A stretch of DNA of 64,000 nt from Mallotus nudiflorus (GCA_947683625.1 CANTUR010000644.1:1725501-1789500), one strand, 5' to 3'; shown: positions 39,426 through 52,000, counted from the stretch's first letter. The notes: generated by a model not told the origin, from the sequence alone. Made by a program: numbers and translations.

Positions 39426-42385
39426 TGTCACACCTCGTCTCACATAGCCCAAGATGGACATTTAAAACCAAATCACCAAATAATTTACTTAGTTTAATTA
39501 ATTTTTATTATAATATCCTTATATTTGTAAGAGGATTCAAAATTAATCTCTTATAAAAGTTTAGTGTTGTACAAATATTACATTTAGAGAATAAGAATTT
39601 TTAAAGTATTACATTTTTTTAATAGTGAAACACTATTTTTGAATAGTAAAAATACGTATTTATGAATAATGAAAATACTATTTATTAATGGTAAAATACA
39701 TACAAAATAATGATAATATAAATATTACATTTTTAAATATGGCTTAACCACCAATGTTTTACAACACTTATACAATAATAAAAAAAATAAAAGGAACAAG
39801 ACTACTATAATGAGGATTGTTAGTCAATCTTATTCTAAACTTCTATCCACACTCACTCAACTCTGTTCACCAACTATCAAGCCCTACTATCTAAAATTGT
39901 TTATAAAATAGAATAAAATGAGTATAGAAATACTCAATGAATAAATGTTACAAGAAGAAAATAGTTTAGCTAAATTAAATATAATAAACATCTCAAATTA
40001 AAAAAAAAAACTAAACCATTAATAATCAAATTATCATTTACTCAAATTATCCAATTCAATATTGCTTTCAAATATACTCAAAGCTTAGTCAATTGAAACA
40101 TGTGTCTTTGCAGACATCAATACAGCCTTTCATTTGTATTAACCATCCTTATAACAAGCATCACAACTTAGCCATAACATACAGACCATCCCAAGCTCAC
40201 TCTCTAGGCACACTTGAAGGCTAATCCTTCAACTACATTTGCACAAAATTGTCCTTCTTCCCTCACCGTCCTGTAATCAAGTGCCCTATTTTTTATTACA
40301 CAATAACAACCAACACAATCTCAAATGTGCATATATCACCTCAGCACATTCATACATCTCATATAGGGAGGTAATACACAAAAACAAATTTTATTTCATC
40401 CAAAATTTATCAAAACTATTCTATCACATTTATAGCTGATTATTGTATTAAAAGTCAAACCACTTCTTATAAAATTTCAAAGGAATAAAATCATATTGAT
40501 TATAATCTCAATTAAATCATTAAGTATCCAAAATAGTCTCAAATCATATTACTAAATCAAAATTATAGTAATAACATATTTAACTTGTAAATTGAAACCT
40601 TGAAAGCTTAAAATTAAAACATATAATTCAAGTATCAATAAGGCTGAATTGAAACCATTAAATATCTAATTTCAAGTCCATAAAACAACATTAAGAAATA
40701 TCATTTTATTGTTGAAATAAATAGATTTTAAAGGCTTGAACATCCACTCAACCAACGGCCTATATACACATAAACTCAGTTCACCGAATTTGCTTAATTC
40801 GTACTTGCACTTCCTTTGCCTTTTCCAGCACCTAACACAAACAATTTCATTTATAAATCATCAATATAAAAATCTCATATACTAAACTAACAATTCAGCC
40901 CCCAAACTATATGCAAAATATGAAAATAAGCTAAATTTTACAAATGAGCTTCATTGACTCAAAAATAGCTATTTTCAGGCCTAAATTAGAAAAATCACAC
41001 TGACTTGTAGAAAATGAATTTTAACCTCAAATTTTAACCAAAATTAGGTGTTTCTGTATAGTACCTTTAATAGAAATTTCACTTTTATTTGATAACCACA
41101 AATAAAATTATAAAGGTTGTATTACAAGCAACTTAATTACTCAAATAGATTGAGCAATAAAAAGTACAAGTCTGTTAGACAACTATTCAGTCATAATAAG
41201 CTCTGAATCAAAACTAAAAAGTTTTAAATAACTCTTTTAAGTTTTCTTATAATTAAAATAAACTCAATTTTTAGTTTCTTAGCTTAAGATATATGAAAAT
41301 TATCTATATTGTTTTTAACTCATAAACTCTGTAGACCTGGTTCACATAATCAAAATCACTCACTTTGAAACATTTCTAGGACTTATAGAAAAGGAATTTT
41401 GAGCTAAAATTTTAATAAATATTAGATATATGTCTAGAATATGTCATAAAAAAATTTCATAATTAGACAAATGTATATCGGGATATAGGCATCTAAACAC
41501 AACCAGGTCAATTTATACAAGATACTGAGCAATAAAATGTTTCCTCATATTTCTCTATCATATAGATTGAATCAAATCAAGCTTAAAGAGAAAAAATTTT
41601 AGATAATTGTTCAAAGGTTTTAGATCATCAAATAACACTTAATTCAGAGTTCTTTAGATCAAGATACTAGAATTACAAATACTTAAAAACTAGAATTATC
41701 AAACTCGAATTTTGTAACTTATGAACCTAAAATTAAATCAACCAAAACAATTAAAATTACTTACCAATTCAATTAATAAAGCTTTAGGGAAGATTATTAA
41801 TGGTTTGAAATTGATTTACACCTCTTGATTCTACTTAAAAAAGATTAGCTACCTAGAAGAATCAAGTAGTTTTCTAGTTCTCCACTTCTTTTTTTAAGTG
41901 ATCTTCTTCTTTTTTTAATGGCTGCACCAAAGCCATGAATTGGATAGGATGCATCCCCAATTTGGATAAATCATCATTTAAAATATCTATTTAGACACTT
42001 AATGAAATGGTTTTATTACCTATAAAACCTCAAACTTTGAATTGTTTCAATCTAGGCCAATCACTTGCCTCTATGTAGTCCTTGTCTTACACTAACATTT
42101 AAGTTATGCTTTACTTCAATTCAACTTCATATCTCTATTATTTTCAATATTTCACTTATTTTAAGTATCATCAAAATTCAACAATTCATGCTCTTTGATT
42201 GAGTACAAGTCATAGCTAGACCCGATACACTAACCTAACTATAAGCAACACTTGACTTACACTCAAAGGCGCATGTGTTTAAAAAAAATATCCAAATATA
42301 TTAACTTATACTTAAATTCATTAAATATATAAATAAAGTGCATAATGAATGTAAATGTACTAAGAATTATGGTATGGGTGTAACA
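39426..42385 (-). repeat. Gypsy-E 5' LTR (2.96 kb)
   Basis: Begins TGTCACACC and ends GGGTGTAACA on the + strand. The matching partner is only 34637-35407. Followed by TTAAC at 42386, whose left partner has been deleted. Confidence 0.88.
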
Positions 42386-43282
42386 TTAACATTGTAAGTA
42401 TGGCTAATTTTGTTGTACATCATATGTGACAAAAGGCCTTATTTTGCTTACTTTGTTTATGTATGACATAGATTTTATAAAGATTTTTTGTATCTTTATT
42501 TTCATTTTCCTTTATATGTCTCTTTTTTATTTTTGTTTTTTATAAAGGGGGAGAAATATATTTGAGTTTGTTATTTGTTACTATACATGTGTATAATATT
42601 TTATTATTGGGTTTATACCTACATAATTCATGTATAATTTCTTCTCATGAATTATTTTTATTTTTTATAAGGCATGAATATTTTTACAAATGTGTTTATA
42701 CATGCATAATTCATGTATAATTTCTTTTTAGGAATTGTTTTTATCTTTGATATAAATATTTTTACAACGATTTGATGTATCTTTTCTTTGATCCTATAGT
42801 AATTTTGGTCCCTTTAGGTTCATTTTCCCTTATATCTCTTTCTTTTCCTTCTGCTTTTGTACAAAGAGAAGAAAATAGGTCATGGATAATTTGTGTTTAT
42901 TTTTTTATATGCTAAGTGCTACATAATTGATTAGCTAGCTAAGCTCTATATGATCATGTGATAGTTAAGCTCGTCTAGCATCAACATTATTGTTATATGT
43001 ACTATTTTTGTGATGCATTTTAGTGGCACCATATGCATATATATTTGATATTATTTCCTCACATTACCTAAAATTTATTTAAATGATCATGTTATCATAT
43101 TTTATGTTTTTAACACATTTGTCATAAGAATGTCATGTTTTTATCCCTCTTGTTATATTTTATGTTGTTTTTATTTTTATTTTTTTTTGTTAAGGGGAAT
43201 AATCTATAAATTTATATTTCTTATCATGTCCATTTTAGTAGGAAGAGAAATGAATAAATATATTTTATTTCATTTGGTATCA
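42386..43282 (+). other. Copia-D 3' non-coding region
   Basis: AT-rich, no coding signal. AAAGGGGGAGAAAT at about 42546 and AAGGGGAATAAT near 43192 are purine-rich tracts like those in the long 3' untranslated part of SIRE-like elements. Assignment is by position only. Confidence 0.5.
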
Positions 43283-43921
43283 TTATTGATAACTGGTTTC
43301 CGGGACTCCTGGGCTGAACATCCTGCAAAGCACTGAACAGAGGGCAAGGTGAGAAGTGGGGGGAATCCTCACAAACACTCTGATGCCTAAGTTAGGGAAT
43401 AGAAAGTGGGTGGATGAAAGATAGCTTGAGTATGTGTGAATGAGATGTCCCCCTAATGAGGGGTATACGGTATTATATATAGTGATACTCAAACCTGGGA
43501 GGAATAGGAATCCTTGTGGGAGAGTGTTCCTACTTCAGTTAGGATTCCTCTTTGAGGTAGTTCCTTGGACGAGTCTATCTTCTCCTTTGTCCATGTGTTC
43601 CTATTTAGGGGGGTGGAGGACCCCTAATTAGGTGGGAACATTCTAGATGGTATTAAGAGTCCCCCCTGGAGTATGTGGATATTTATGTTTGTTGTGCCTG
43701 AGTAAGATGCAGTGGTGCCTCTATACGAGTGATAAGATGCAAGTGAGCTAAGGTGGCCATCCTTTGTTGCAATAAGCAGAGCTTGGTGCCGAGTATCTTT
43801 GGTTGATTTGTCATTGAATCATAATCCGTGGAACTAGGGTACCTAATAAGGGAGTATGATCAACGCAATAGATTAACCCGTTCATTTTAAGATGACGGAA
43901 CCAGTTACTACTGGATTTGTA

Positions 43922-44541
43922 GATGTTCGGCACAAGGGCACGAGGCTTAGATACTTGGATCCTCAGTACTATGAAAGCGACCTGAGGGTGCCAGCTTCAG
44001 TCACTGGGCTTTGTGAGCGAGACTTGGATGCTCGGCACAGGGGCACGAGGCTTTATATGCTCAGATCCTCAGTACTATGGAAGTGACCTGAGGATGCCAG
44101 CTTCATTCACTGGGCTTTGTGAGCGAGACTTGGATGCTCGGCACAAGGGCGCGAGGCTTACATGCTCGGATCTTCAGTACTACGGAAGCGACCTGAGGGT
44201 GCCAGCTTCAGTCACTGGGCTTTGTGAGCGAGACTTAGATGCTCAGCATAGGGGCACGAGGCTTATATACTCGGATCCTCAGTACTACAGAAGCAACCTA
44301 AGGGTGCCAGCTTCAATCACTGGGCTTTGTGAGTGAGACTTGGATGCTCGGCACAGGGGCGCGAGGCTTACATGCTTGGATCCTCAGTACTACAGAAGTG
44401 ACCTGAGGGTGCCAGCTTCAGTCATTGGACTTTATGAGCGAGACTTAGATGCTCAGCACAGGGGCGCCAGGCTTACATGCTCGGATCCTCAGTACTACAG
44501 AAACGACCTGAGGGTGCCAGCTTCAGTCATTGGACTGTGTA
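43922..44541. repeat. 105-bp minisatellite, about six copies
   Basis: Units start GATGCTCGGCACA at 43922, 44027, 44133, 44238, 44343 and 44448, so the period is 105 (one unit 106). The last copy is partial and ends about 44541. No unique spacers, so not a CRISPR array. The period is a multiple of three, which leaves open frames across it (44013-44336, 44340-44588) without implying a protein. Confidence 0.95.
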
Positions 44542-44828
44542 TGGAATGGTCTGGGAGTGATGCTTGGAACATTTCCCGATTCACTTGATGGAGCGGCCCA
44601 TTCGAAAATATGAATGGGCCAACACAAGGTGATTTCATTTTCAACTCTTGAGATCATATGATTAATGCGTCATTTCGTGTGTCAATGAGCGAAACGCTCG
44701 TACGGCCGTCATCGCGACTCTTCGCCTAATGGGTTTTTTTTATTCCCAATAGGCCCTTGGTAGTCTAGGGAGGAGCACAGTAATAATGGGGGCAGTTAAT
44801 GGCGTGCTTCCAGGTCCTTCCATGTCTC

Positions 44829-44836
44829 TATAAATA
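44829..44836 (+). promoter_or_regulatory. TATA box for the Tat-F antisense ORF
   Basis: TATAAATA in the context TGTCTCTATAAATACC, about 200 bp before the ATG at 45036 and followed by a CT-rich leader. It would drive the + strand, opposite to Tat-F itself. Confidence 0.5.
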
Positions 44837-45035
44837 CCGTTGTGTTTGCTAACTAGCACATTTTTCTTTCTTTCACTCTTTCATTTTGTTTTTGCTGCAT
44901 TTCTACTGCATCCACCATTTTTATTCCTTCCTTCCATAATTCTCGCTTGAGGTTGCCAGGTGATTCTTTCATCATTTCTTCCTTCTCTTTTTGCCCCTCT
45001 TTTTTTTTCATTGGGTTTTCATTCCCTTCTTTGCT

Positions 45036-46748
45036 ATGGCTCCTCCAGAAGAGATTAGCTCTGACCTTTTTGTGTCCAACATAGATAGAGAATTGCTAGG
45101 GTGGTACTGGCGGCGGTTCTGCATCCCCACTGATTATGCCCTCCACACTGTAGATAAAAGGTTTAGGGCCCATACCCCTATCTTGAGGCTAAGTAGATTA
45201 GTGGTGTACTTTGACCAGTTAGAGGGGGGTCTGAAATTTCCCTTGGATCCCTTTATCAAGGATTTCCTTAATAGAAATAACATTGCGCCCGGTCAGCTTC
45301 ATCTGAATAGTTATCGGATACTGACCGGGTTCATCCAGTTGATGCATGAGGAGGGTAGGGTTCCCGATCTAGATGTCCTCCGGTATTTGTATAGGCTGAG
45401 TAGGAAGAAGGGAGAGCTGATGTTCTCCCTTTCGGCTGTACCCAACCATTCCCTTTTTGTTAAACTTCTAGATCTTCACAAGAAGTGGAGATACCATTTT
45501 TTTGTTATGGAGCATCAATAAGACTTCCTAGATGTTCAGAGGATATGGTTGGACGAGTGTCACAAAGTGACTCATCCAGCGAAACTTTCTAATTCGAATA
45601 TGGAATTAGTTTTACGGTTACATCTAGATGGACTCGCTGAAGCTCGATCCGTAGAGGATGCATCCCGGAGGTATCTATGGAGAGTCTGTCCAAGTTGCGA
45701 CCATTGCCCTGGTATGAATTTTATTGAGTTTTGTTTGGTCTAACTAGTCTTATCTTTCCGTCTATAGATGGCTGACTTTTTTGATTTTGCCGGTAGGATT
45801 TCCCTAGTAGATGAGCCAACTGAAGTGGAGGAGTGCCGAGAATATCCTTCTCCTGAAGCTGAGGCTCCCACTGCTTCGGAGGCTGTTCCTGTCGATCCTA
45901 GGGGAAAACCAACAATGGAAGGTGAGCGGCCGGAGCCAGTCGGATGACGGAAAAGGCGGCTGGTCAAAGCAGAGTTAGATGCGGAGGGGCTGGATGAATA
46001 GATTTATGTCCAACGTCCCTGATTATCTGGTTGTCCAGATATACGAGGCTGGATATTGAAAAAGATGAAGCCCCCGAGCATCTCCAATAGTCAAGTACGG
46101 GACCAGTACGCCGAGTCGTTGCGATTACCTAGAGATATGGAGCGTTAGTCGGACGAGGGACCAGACGGATTGCTCGATTCTATGATCGGCAAGTCACTGG
46201 AGGTAATGGAGTTTCTGGTATTTGATATAACTGTTTGTAGTGGGATTTTGGCTAAGTTATTTGGTTGTTTTTGGCATATGACTCAGGCCTTGCTGCTGGC
46301 TAAGGATCAGTACTTCTACTTGAAGAGCCAATATAGCTTGAAGGAAACGGAGGTGGGGACGATCACTATAGATTTTGAGAAAAAACTGGATAGTGCCAAA
46401 GCAGCTCTGAAGCACTGCCAGATGAGATACGCGGAGGCCAAATCTGATGAGAAGGCAAATCAGAAGAAAGTTTTTGAACTGGAACATAGCCAGGCCCAGC
46501 TGACAAGGAGGATCAAGGAGCAGGATCTTCAGATTGCTGGACTTTATAAGAGGCTAGCTGAGCTTGAGAAATCTCATGCCAATGATAAGAAGACATATCA
46601 AAGCATGGTAGGGGGGTTTCTCAAGGCTGACCAGGCTGAATGCAAAAGGATCTTGCTCTCTCAAGACTCAGGATTAGATCTTTGGGCCTTAGATCGGATA
46701 ACCCCAGCCGATCTGGCAAGGCTTGCTGCAGAGGATGACACCCGTTGA
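45036..46748 (+). pseudogene. Tat-F antisense ORF (putative gypsy-type transposon domain, coiled-coil tail)
   Basis: ATG 45036 (MAPPEEISSD). The stretch LEGGLKFPLDPFIKDFLNRN (about 45216) and IAPGQLHLNSYRILTGFIQL resembles the Pfam 'putative gypsy type transposon' family. The C-terminal part (46300-46600) is a charged coiled coil (KETEVG, FELEHSQAQLTRRIKEQD). Two likely introns: 45712-45767 (GTATGA...CTATAG) and 46203-46286 (GTAATG...ACTCAG, 84 nt, in frame); both keep one frame through to TGA at 46746. Stops at 45522, near 45945, near 46000, near 46017 and near 46146 disable it. Function is unknown even in intact relatives. An alternative is an ordinary host gene, but the adjoining Tat integrase tail argues against this. 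Confidence 0.7.
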
Positions 46749-46994
46749 AAGACCAGTTCCTTTTCTGTGAGGGAGTCTAAAGAGGCCATTGCTACAGTTG
46801 GGTCTGGCGAGCATCCAGAGGCTGCCAATGATGCTTCCCCCTCAGTTTCTTGGATGGGGAGTCCGGGTGTAGAGATACTATAGTAGATAGGTTTTATGTA
46901 TCTTCTTTTTTTTTAAACAATCAGCTGTAAAGATATTCTTTATCAATAAAGATAGTTTTCATTGAATCAAATTATGTGCTCGAATACAAGATTA

Positions 46995-47340
46995 CTAACA
47001 ATATTTTCTGAGGGAGTCTGAGTTCCAGAACCTCGATAGTTCTTTGCCTCCTCTCTCTCTTAGTTTATACGCCCCTTTTATTGTGCATTCTGAGATCTGA
47101 TACGGACCTTCCCAATTAGGGCCTAGCTTGCCGGTACCGGAGGTACCTTTACCTATATCTGCTCTTCTGAGTACCCAGTCACCCGTCCTAAAATTCTTTG
47201 TTGGTTTACACAGATGGTGGTACCGAGTTATCCTTTACCGATGTGCCTCTGTCGTTGCTGCTGCTTGTTCTCTTCGTTCCTCTAGTATGTCAAGGCATAT
47301 TCATGCGTTGACGTTATTGACGGTGTGATCGAGGACTTGG
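46995..47340 (-). pseudogene. Tat-F integrase C-terminus
   Basis: On the - strand: LDILEERREQAAATTEAHR, then RTGDWVLRRADIG, GKLGPNWEGPYQI and GKELSRFWNSDSLRKYC, stop at 46997-46995. The GKLGPNWEGPY motif is characteristic of Tat/Ogre/Athila-side gypsy integrases. A stop lies near 47308 where Gln is likely. Upstream (above 47340) the match ends and Copia-D sequence resumes. Confidence 0.88.
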
Positions 47341-47404
47341 CAATTATTACACACTTTACTTTGTATTATTTTTTATTAAACTCAAAATAAGTTTGTCAAA
47401 ATCA

Positions 47405-47415
47405 AAATGGGGGAG
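47405..47415 (+). other. Copia-D polypurine tract
   Basis: AAATGGGGGAG before the 3' LTR. The next bases correspond to position 13-14 of the 5' LTR, so the terminal TGTTGAACTTAA of the 3' LTR is deleted. Confidence 0.85.
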
Positions 47416-48725
47416 CAATAATCGATCTTAATTTTTGATCTTAAGAAACTTAATTTTGAGCATTTAATTTATTTGTTTAAGTGTGTACAAGTTAGGACTC
47501 TATTAGAAGTTAAAATAAAGTATGAATATCTTAGGATGATTTGAACTCTAAGATTCAATAAGGCTTTTGATATCTTTAGAGATTTATAATGAGAAAGTTA
47601 TCCTCTTTACATTTTATGTAGACATCTTGAGCTTTATGAATTGGGCTTGCTTGTCAAAATCCGAGTCCATTTAAGTATGCAAATATTAAGTTAAAATCAA
47701 CATATACAACTGCCATTTTAGATTACACAGCTCTTAGTATTTTAGACATATGTTGAGCTACATAAGTCCAATGGAGGTGCTTCAAATTGATATGGAAATC
47801 TAAGTTAAATATCTCCAATTTTATGAAGAAATTATAGGTAAATTCAAATTTCTATAATAGAAAATCATGGTTTCAACTCATGCACAGCTGTCTGATAGTA
47901 GTCTGCATTTTAAATTGTATAGCTCTTAGTATTTTGGACATCTCTTGAGCTAAAGAAGTGCAATTGAGGTGACTCAAAATGATATGGAAAGACAATTCAA
48001 ATATCTACAACTTTTATGGAGAAAGTATAGGCAAATTCAAATTTCTCTAGTAGTCAATCACGATTTCAATCCATGCACAACAATCGGACAACATTACTTT
48101 CAATAATTCAAAATTATAAACATTGGATTCAAAATATAGATGTTGAACACATTATTTGTACCTTCAACAGCTATATTTTTTAGTGTTTATCTATATAAAC
48201 ACCTTTAGAGCTTGATGGAAGTTAACATATTTTTACTTATTATCATTCTGTATTTTAACATTCATTAAAGCTCTCAAATTCTCAAATATTCACTCTTTGT
48301 TTATAACTCTTATAAGAGTTGGTTGTATGTTAAAAATAGAATTTCACTTCATTTTAAATCTTAGGATAGATTAGTAGGAAAGTGAAATTTATTTCTAAAG
48401 GAATTGGTTTAAGTGTTGTCCATTAAAACACTTGGGATTTGATTTTTTGAGTGAGCCTTGAAAACTCATAATGTAAGGTTTTAGGAGTGAGTCATAAAAC
48501 TCTTGTGTACTCTTAATCTTATGAATAAGATTGTGAGTGATTAAAAATTCTAACTTGCGGATAAGTTAGCAAGAGACGTAAGATTGTTATTGAATCCAAA
48601 CTCCTTAAATCATTGTGTTCTTCATTTTTCCTTGTCAACATTCTTTCAGTTCTTACAAAGAATTATTTTTAATTCTGATTTCTATTTAATAGCCCTATTC
48701 ACCCTCCCCCCCTAGGGATTTTTCA
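47416..48725 (+). repeat. Copia-D 3' LTR (1310 bp)
   Basis: Aligned with 29057-30571. Shorter by one 192-bp tandem unit and about 13 terminal bases. Ends GGATTTTTCA. Confidence 0.92.
48183..48202 (+). promoter_or_regulatory. TATA box within a palindrome, Copia-D 3' LTR
   Basis: GTGTTTATCTATATAAACAC: arms GTGTTTAT and ATAAACAC, with TATATAAA inside. In the 5' LTR (30031-30053) the arms persist but the TATA core has become TATTTAAA. The palindrome may be a regulatory site or a coincidence of the TATA context. Confidence 0.5.
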
Positions 48726-49028
48726 ATATCTTAAATTCTATACATAATTTTACAAAACTTTCTTCATGAAGTTTAATCTACATAATATATAGAATTTAAT
48801 AAAAATATAAAAATTACCTAACTTGGGGTTGCCCAGAACAGTATTATGAATAGTACCCGATGCTCAAAAAATTTAGAAAATTAAATAAAAATCACAGAAA
48901 ACAAGATCATAGCCTCTACATCAATTCATTTCAAAGTAACTATATCTAATAAAATTGAATTAAAACTCAATTTAACCAAATGACTAAAAATAGCCTAAAA
49001 TAAATTACTCAAAATTGAGGGGCTTACC
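48726..49028 (-). repeat. Gypsy-A 5' LTR, segment 2
   Basis: Starts with the right ATATC copy of the Copia-D insertion, continues the LTR (matches about 9313-9602) and ends with TTACC (49024-49028), the left target copy of Gypsy-B. Confidence 0.93.
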
Positions 49029-52000
49029 TGTAATATCCCGTATTTTTAAATATTTTTACACTGTACCGAGATATGCAGTGTTAATAATTTCTGTATATTA
49101 TATGATATTTTTATGAGTTGTTATGCATTTAAAACCCATTTTAATTATTGTGTATTATTTACAGTACTTTACGTAAAATTTTCCCGGGACTTGCATTTTC
49201 GGGAAAATTTTCACGTAAATAATTTATTATTAATTATTTTAAATATATTTTTGGACTTTCATGAACTCATACGTATTTTTAAATTACTAAACACCGTGTA
49301 TGTGTGCGATATTTATTTAATTAGGGTTTAATATATATTACCCTAATATTTTATTATTTGTTTATTAATTTATTATTATTTAATTATTTTTATTTATTAT
49401 TATATTTTAAAATATTAAATTTTATGTGTGTGGTGTATATTTAATGTGTGTAATTTAATATTATTTTATTATATAGTATAAAGTATATATATATACATAT
49501 AATATATCAAAAAATCAAGTTTTTGGAAAATTACCATTTTGCCCCCGACTTCTTTCTTCTCCCTCCCGATCGTTTCCTCGCCGTTCGACGCCTGTAACTG
49601 CCAATTTTTTGCCGTTAGTGTGCCGTCCGGTGTGCTACCACCTTCTCCAGCCTTCCTCGCCACCTGTAGCAGCGAATTCCGGCGCCTAAAAGTCGGTTTT
49701 GGCCGGAGAAACCGAACTTCTCTTCACCGTCGATCACGATGATTCCGGACACCATTTTTGACACTGCCAGTCTATTTATTCTCCTTGAGCTCTGGTGACT
49801 GTGATTCTAGCTTTGGTTTGAGCTTAAACGGTCTAGAATTGCTTAGGTTTTGAATTTTCAATTTCGGTCACATTAGGGTTTTTGATTTTTTTGAGCTTTG
49901 AATTGATTGATTCATGAAAACTCCCTTCACAAATGTTGATACTAGTATATTAATATACATGTATGAATTTTTGTGGAATTTTTGGAGATTTTTTGGATTT
50001 TTGGGTATTTTTGAATATTTTAATATTATTTTCTAATTTTCGGAAATTAATTATTTAAATTATGAAATTGTGTTTTATGGTTAAATTAGGTGTTGAAATG
50101 AATTATAGGAATTTATTTGGAATTTTTATGAATTTCTAAGTATTTATTTTGAATTATTTGAGTTTATGTAATTTTGGGAAATTAGGGTTAATTGTGTTTT
50201 TAATTGAATTTAATTGGTCAATTGAGTTTAATTATTAATATTATTGATAAATATGTTGAGAAAATTAATTTTGGATAATTATACTATTTTTTGTGAAATT
50301 TTGAAGTAATTATAGTATATTTATATTTATAGGGGTATTTTGGTAATTTTACACAAAATTGGTTAAAAATGTAATTTAATTGGTTTTAATAGTTATTTTA
50401 GGTATAAAAATGATTTCTACAAATTATTTAGTATTTTTAACTAATTAAAACTATTTTTCGTGAATTATTTTCAATTATATATATAATATACGATTTTTCT
50501 AATAAAATGAGGTTTTATCGGTTTTTAATGTGTTTAAAGGTTAATTATGTAATTTCTACCTATAAAATGTATTTTTAGGTTTTAAGGATATTTTTGGTAC
50601 TTCTGAATTGTTCTGTGTTTGTGGACCCCGGTCGGTGGACTGTAGTTTGGAGTCCGACCGTGGGATTTTGATTGTGCTCTGTGTAGTTTTTCGAAGTGTA
50701 TTTCCTTGCAGGGTTGGCTCTACTCTTTTGAGTAGAGAGATGTCCGTTTTACAGGAGAGGTTCTGTCGGATTTTCGATAGAATTCTAGTAAAACGTGATA
50801 TCCGGTCGAACCCTAATTCTGTTTCTGTATTTAATATTCTAGATCGAATTCTAGGATATCTGTTAGGTTTATTTTAATGTCGGTTATTTATTGCTTGTTT
50901 AGTTGCGCCGAGACCGAGGGCTAGTGGACCACGCCCGTCGGATCCATCTCGTGGAGCGCACTAATTTGTGAGTTACTATACTATATATATATGCTTTAGG
51001 ATGCATGTGTTAGAAAAGTATGATTTATTTTAATAAAATATGCATAAATGATTTAAGTATTACTTAGGTTTATTTTCGATATATTTTGGTATATTTTCAA
51101 CTATATGCATGTTGTATAACTAAATTATTCTTAAAAATGCTTTTATGTATATTTTGGTATATTTTAGTTTATTTTGTAATTGTATTGGAATTATTCGACG
51201 TATATATACTCGAAATATACCTGGTTTACTTTTGGTATATTTCTAGTATATGTATGGTTTATGTTGATATTTTATTGAACTTCATGCATCATTTATTTTT
51301 ATGAATGAATGTTTTATATTATTAATGATGAAGGATATCAATAGAACGTGCTACCTAGTGGGCAGCACTAGGACTGAGTACGTACCGGTACGCCTATAGT
51401 ATTTAGGCTATATTACTAACTTATTTGTGGATATTGATTGGTTATGATTATTTGATGTGTGAGATGTGTTTTGGGTGTGATTGCTGGAGCTCGGTTGACC
51501 AAGTGTCTCGGGGCCAATCACACTGGCAGTCAGACTGCTAGAGCTCGGTTGACTTAGTGTCTCGGGGCCAGTCTACTATCTAAATGGAGTAAGTGGATAT
51601 ATTTGGATTAAGTGAGCCTGTATGGCTAGAGTGTTGTCTAACACTATTTTCGAGGTTGTGATATTCTAGGGTTCTATGTGATCCTTCATAAAAGATGATT
51701 TTCAATAAAATATATATAAAATGATTTTATTGCATCTGTGTGTATTTGCCTGTATATATATTAGATATATATATATACTGTTGATTGTATGCATTGTCAT
51801 TTAGTGTGTATATATATATATATTATAGTAATTCACTCAGTGAGGTCTGACTCCCCTCCGTTGACAATTTTTCAGGAGAGTCAACATCTTCAGACCTCAG
51901 TAGCAGGTCGATACGTCGGATTTCTTCCACCCCGGCTTCTTTGTGTAAATTGCTTCTCTGAGTTTTGAGTTTTATTTTGTCTAGACACTGCAGTAGTCGT

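Larger units (their letters stand above)
34637..42385 (-). mobile_element. Gypsy-E: eroded Tekay-like gypsy element, - strand
   Basis: 5' LTR (-) 39426-42385 with TGTCACACC...GTGTAACA ends, perfect PBS at 39410-39421, eroded internal region, purine tract at 35411-35420, and a truncated 3' LTR 34637-35407 (about 770 of about 2960 bp). The left end lacks the TG terminus and a target duplication, so a deletion has removed the LTR start together with part of Copia-D reverse transcriptase. Confidence 0.85.
43287..44868 (-). repeat. Tat-F LTR-like block
   Basis: Runs from TGATAACTGG to CTAACTAGCACA, followed by a CT-rich stretch that is purine-rich on the - strand. The extent is inferred from TG/CA ends only, as there is no second copy to align. 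It includes the minisatellite and a + strand TATA box. Confidence 0.45.
43283..47340 (-). mobile_element. Tat-F: 3' part of a Tat/Ogre-type gypsy element, - strand
   Basis: Clearly GC-richer than its surroundings. On the - strand the integrase tail (47340-46995) is followed by an antisense ORF region (46748-45036) and an LTR-like block (about 44868-43287) with a 105-bp tandem repeat. This order, pol then antisense ORF then 3' LTR, is described for Retand/Ogre-type Tat elements. The rest of gag-pol and the other LTR are missing. Both edges carry TTATTGA (43282 and 47317), which may or may not be a trace of the insertion. Confidence 0.75.
29057..48725 (+). mobile_element. Copia-D: SIRE-like copia element inside Gypsy-A 5' LTR
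   Basis: Starts TGTTGAAC and ends GATTTTTCA, flanked by ATATC at 29052-29056 and 48726-48730. LTRs 29057-30571 and 47416-48725. Copia domain order. The SIRE/Maximus-like call rests on the coiled-coil gag C-terminus, the long 3' non-coding part and the LTR type, and is tentative. Interrupted by Gypsy-E and Tat-F. Confidence 0.9.

Noticed and set aside
43922..44541. CRISPR-like array
   Set aside because: Units are head-to-tail without unique spacers, and the context is a plant retrotransposon.
43892..44588. Open frames of 64-107 codons with a repeated 35-residue motif
   Set aside because: They follow from a 105-bp tandem repeat whose period is divisible by three; no start context, no homology recognised.
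49539..49742. Pro/Ser-rich ORF in Gypsy-B LTR (also 57772-57954)
   Set aside because: Present in both LTRs with no family resemblance, and an opposite-strand frame overlaps it; likely transcribed leader, not a gene.
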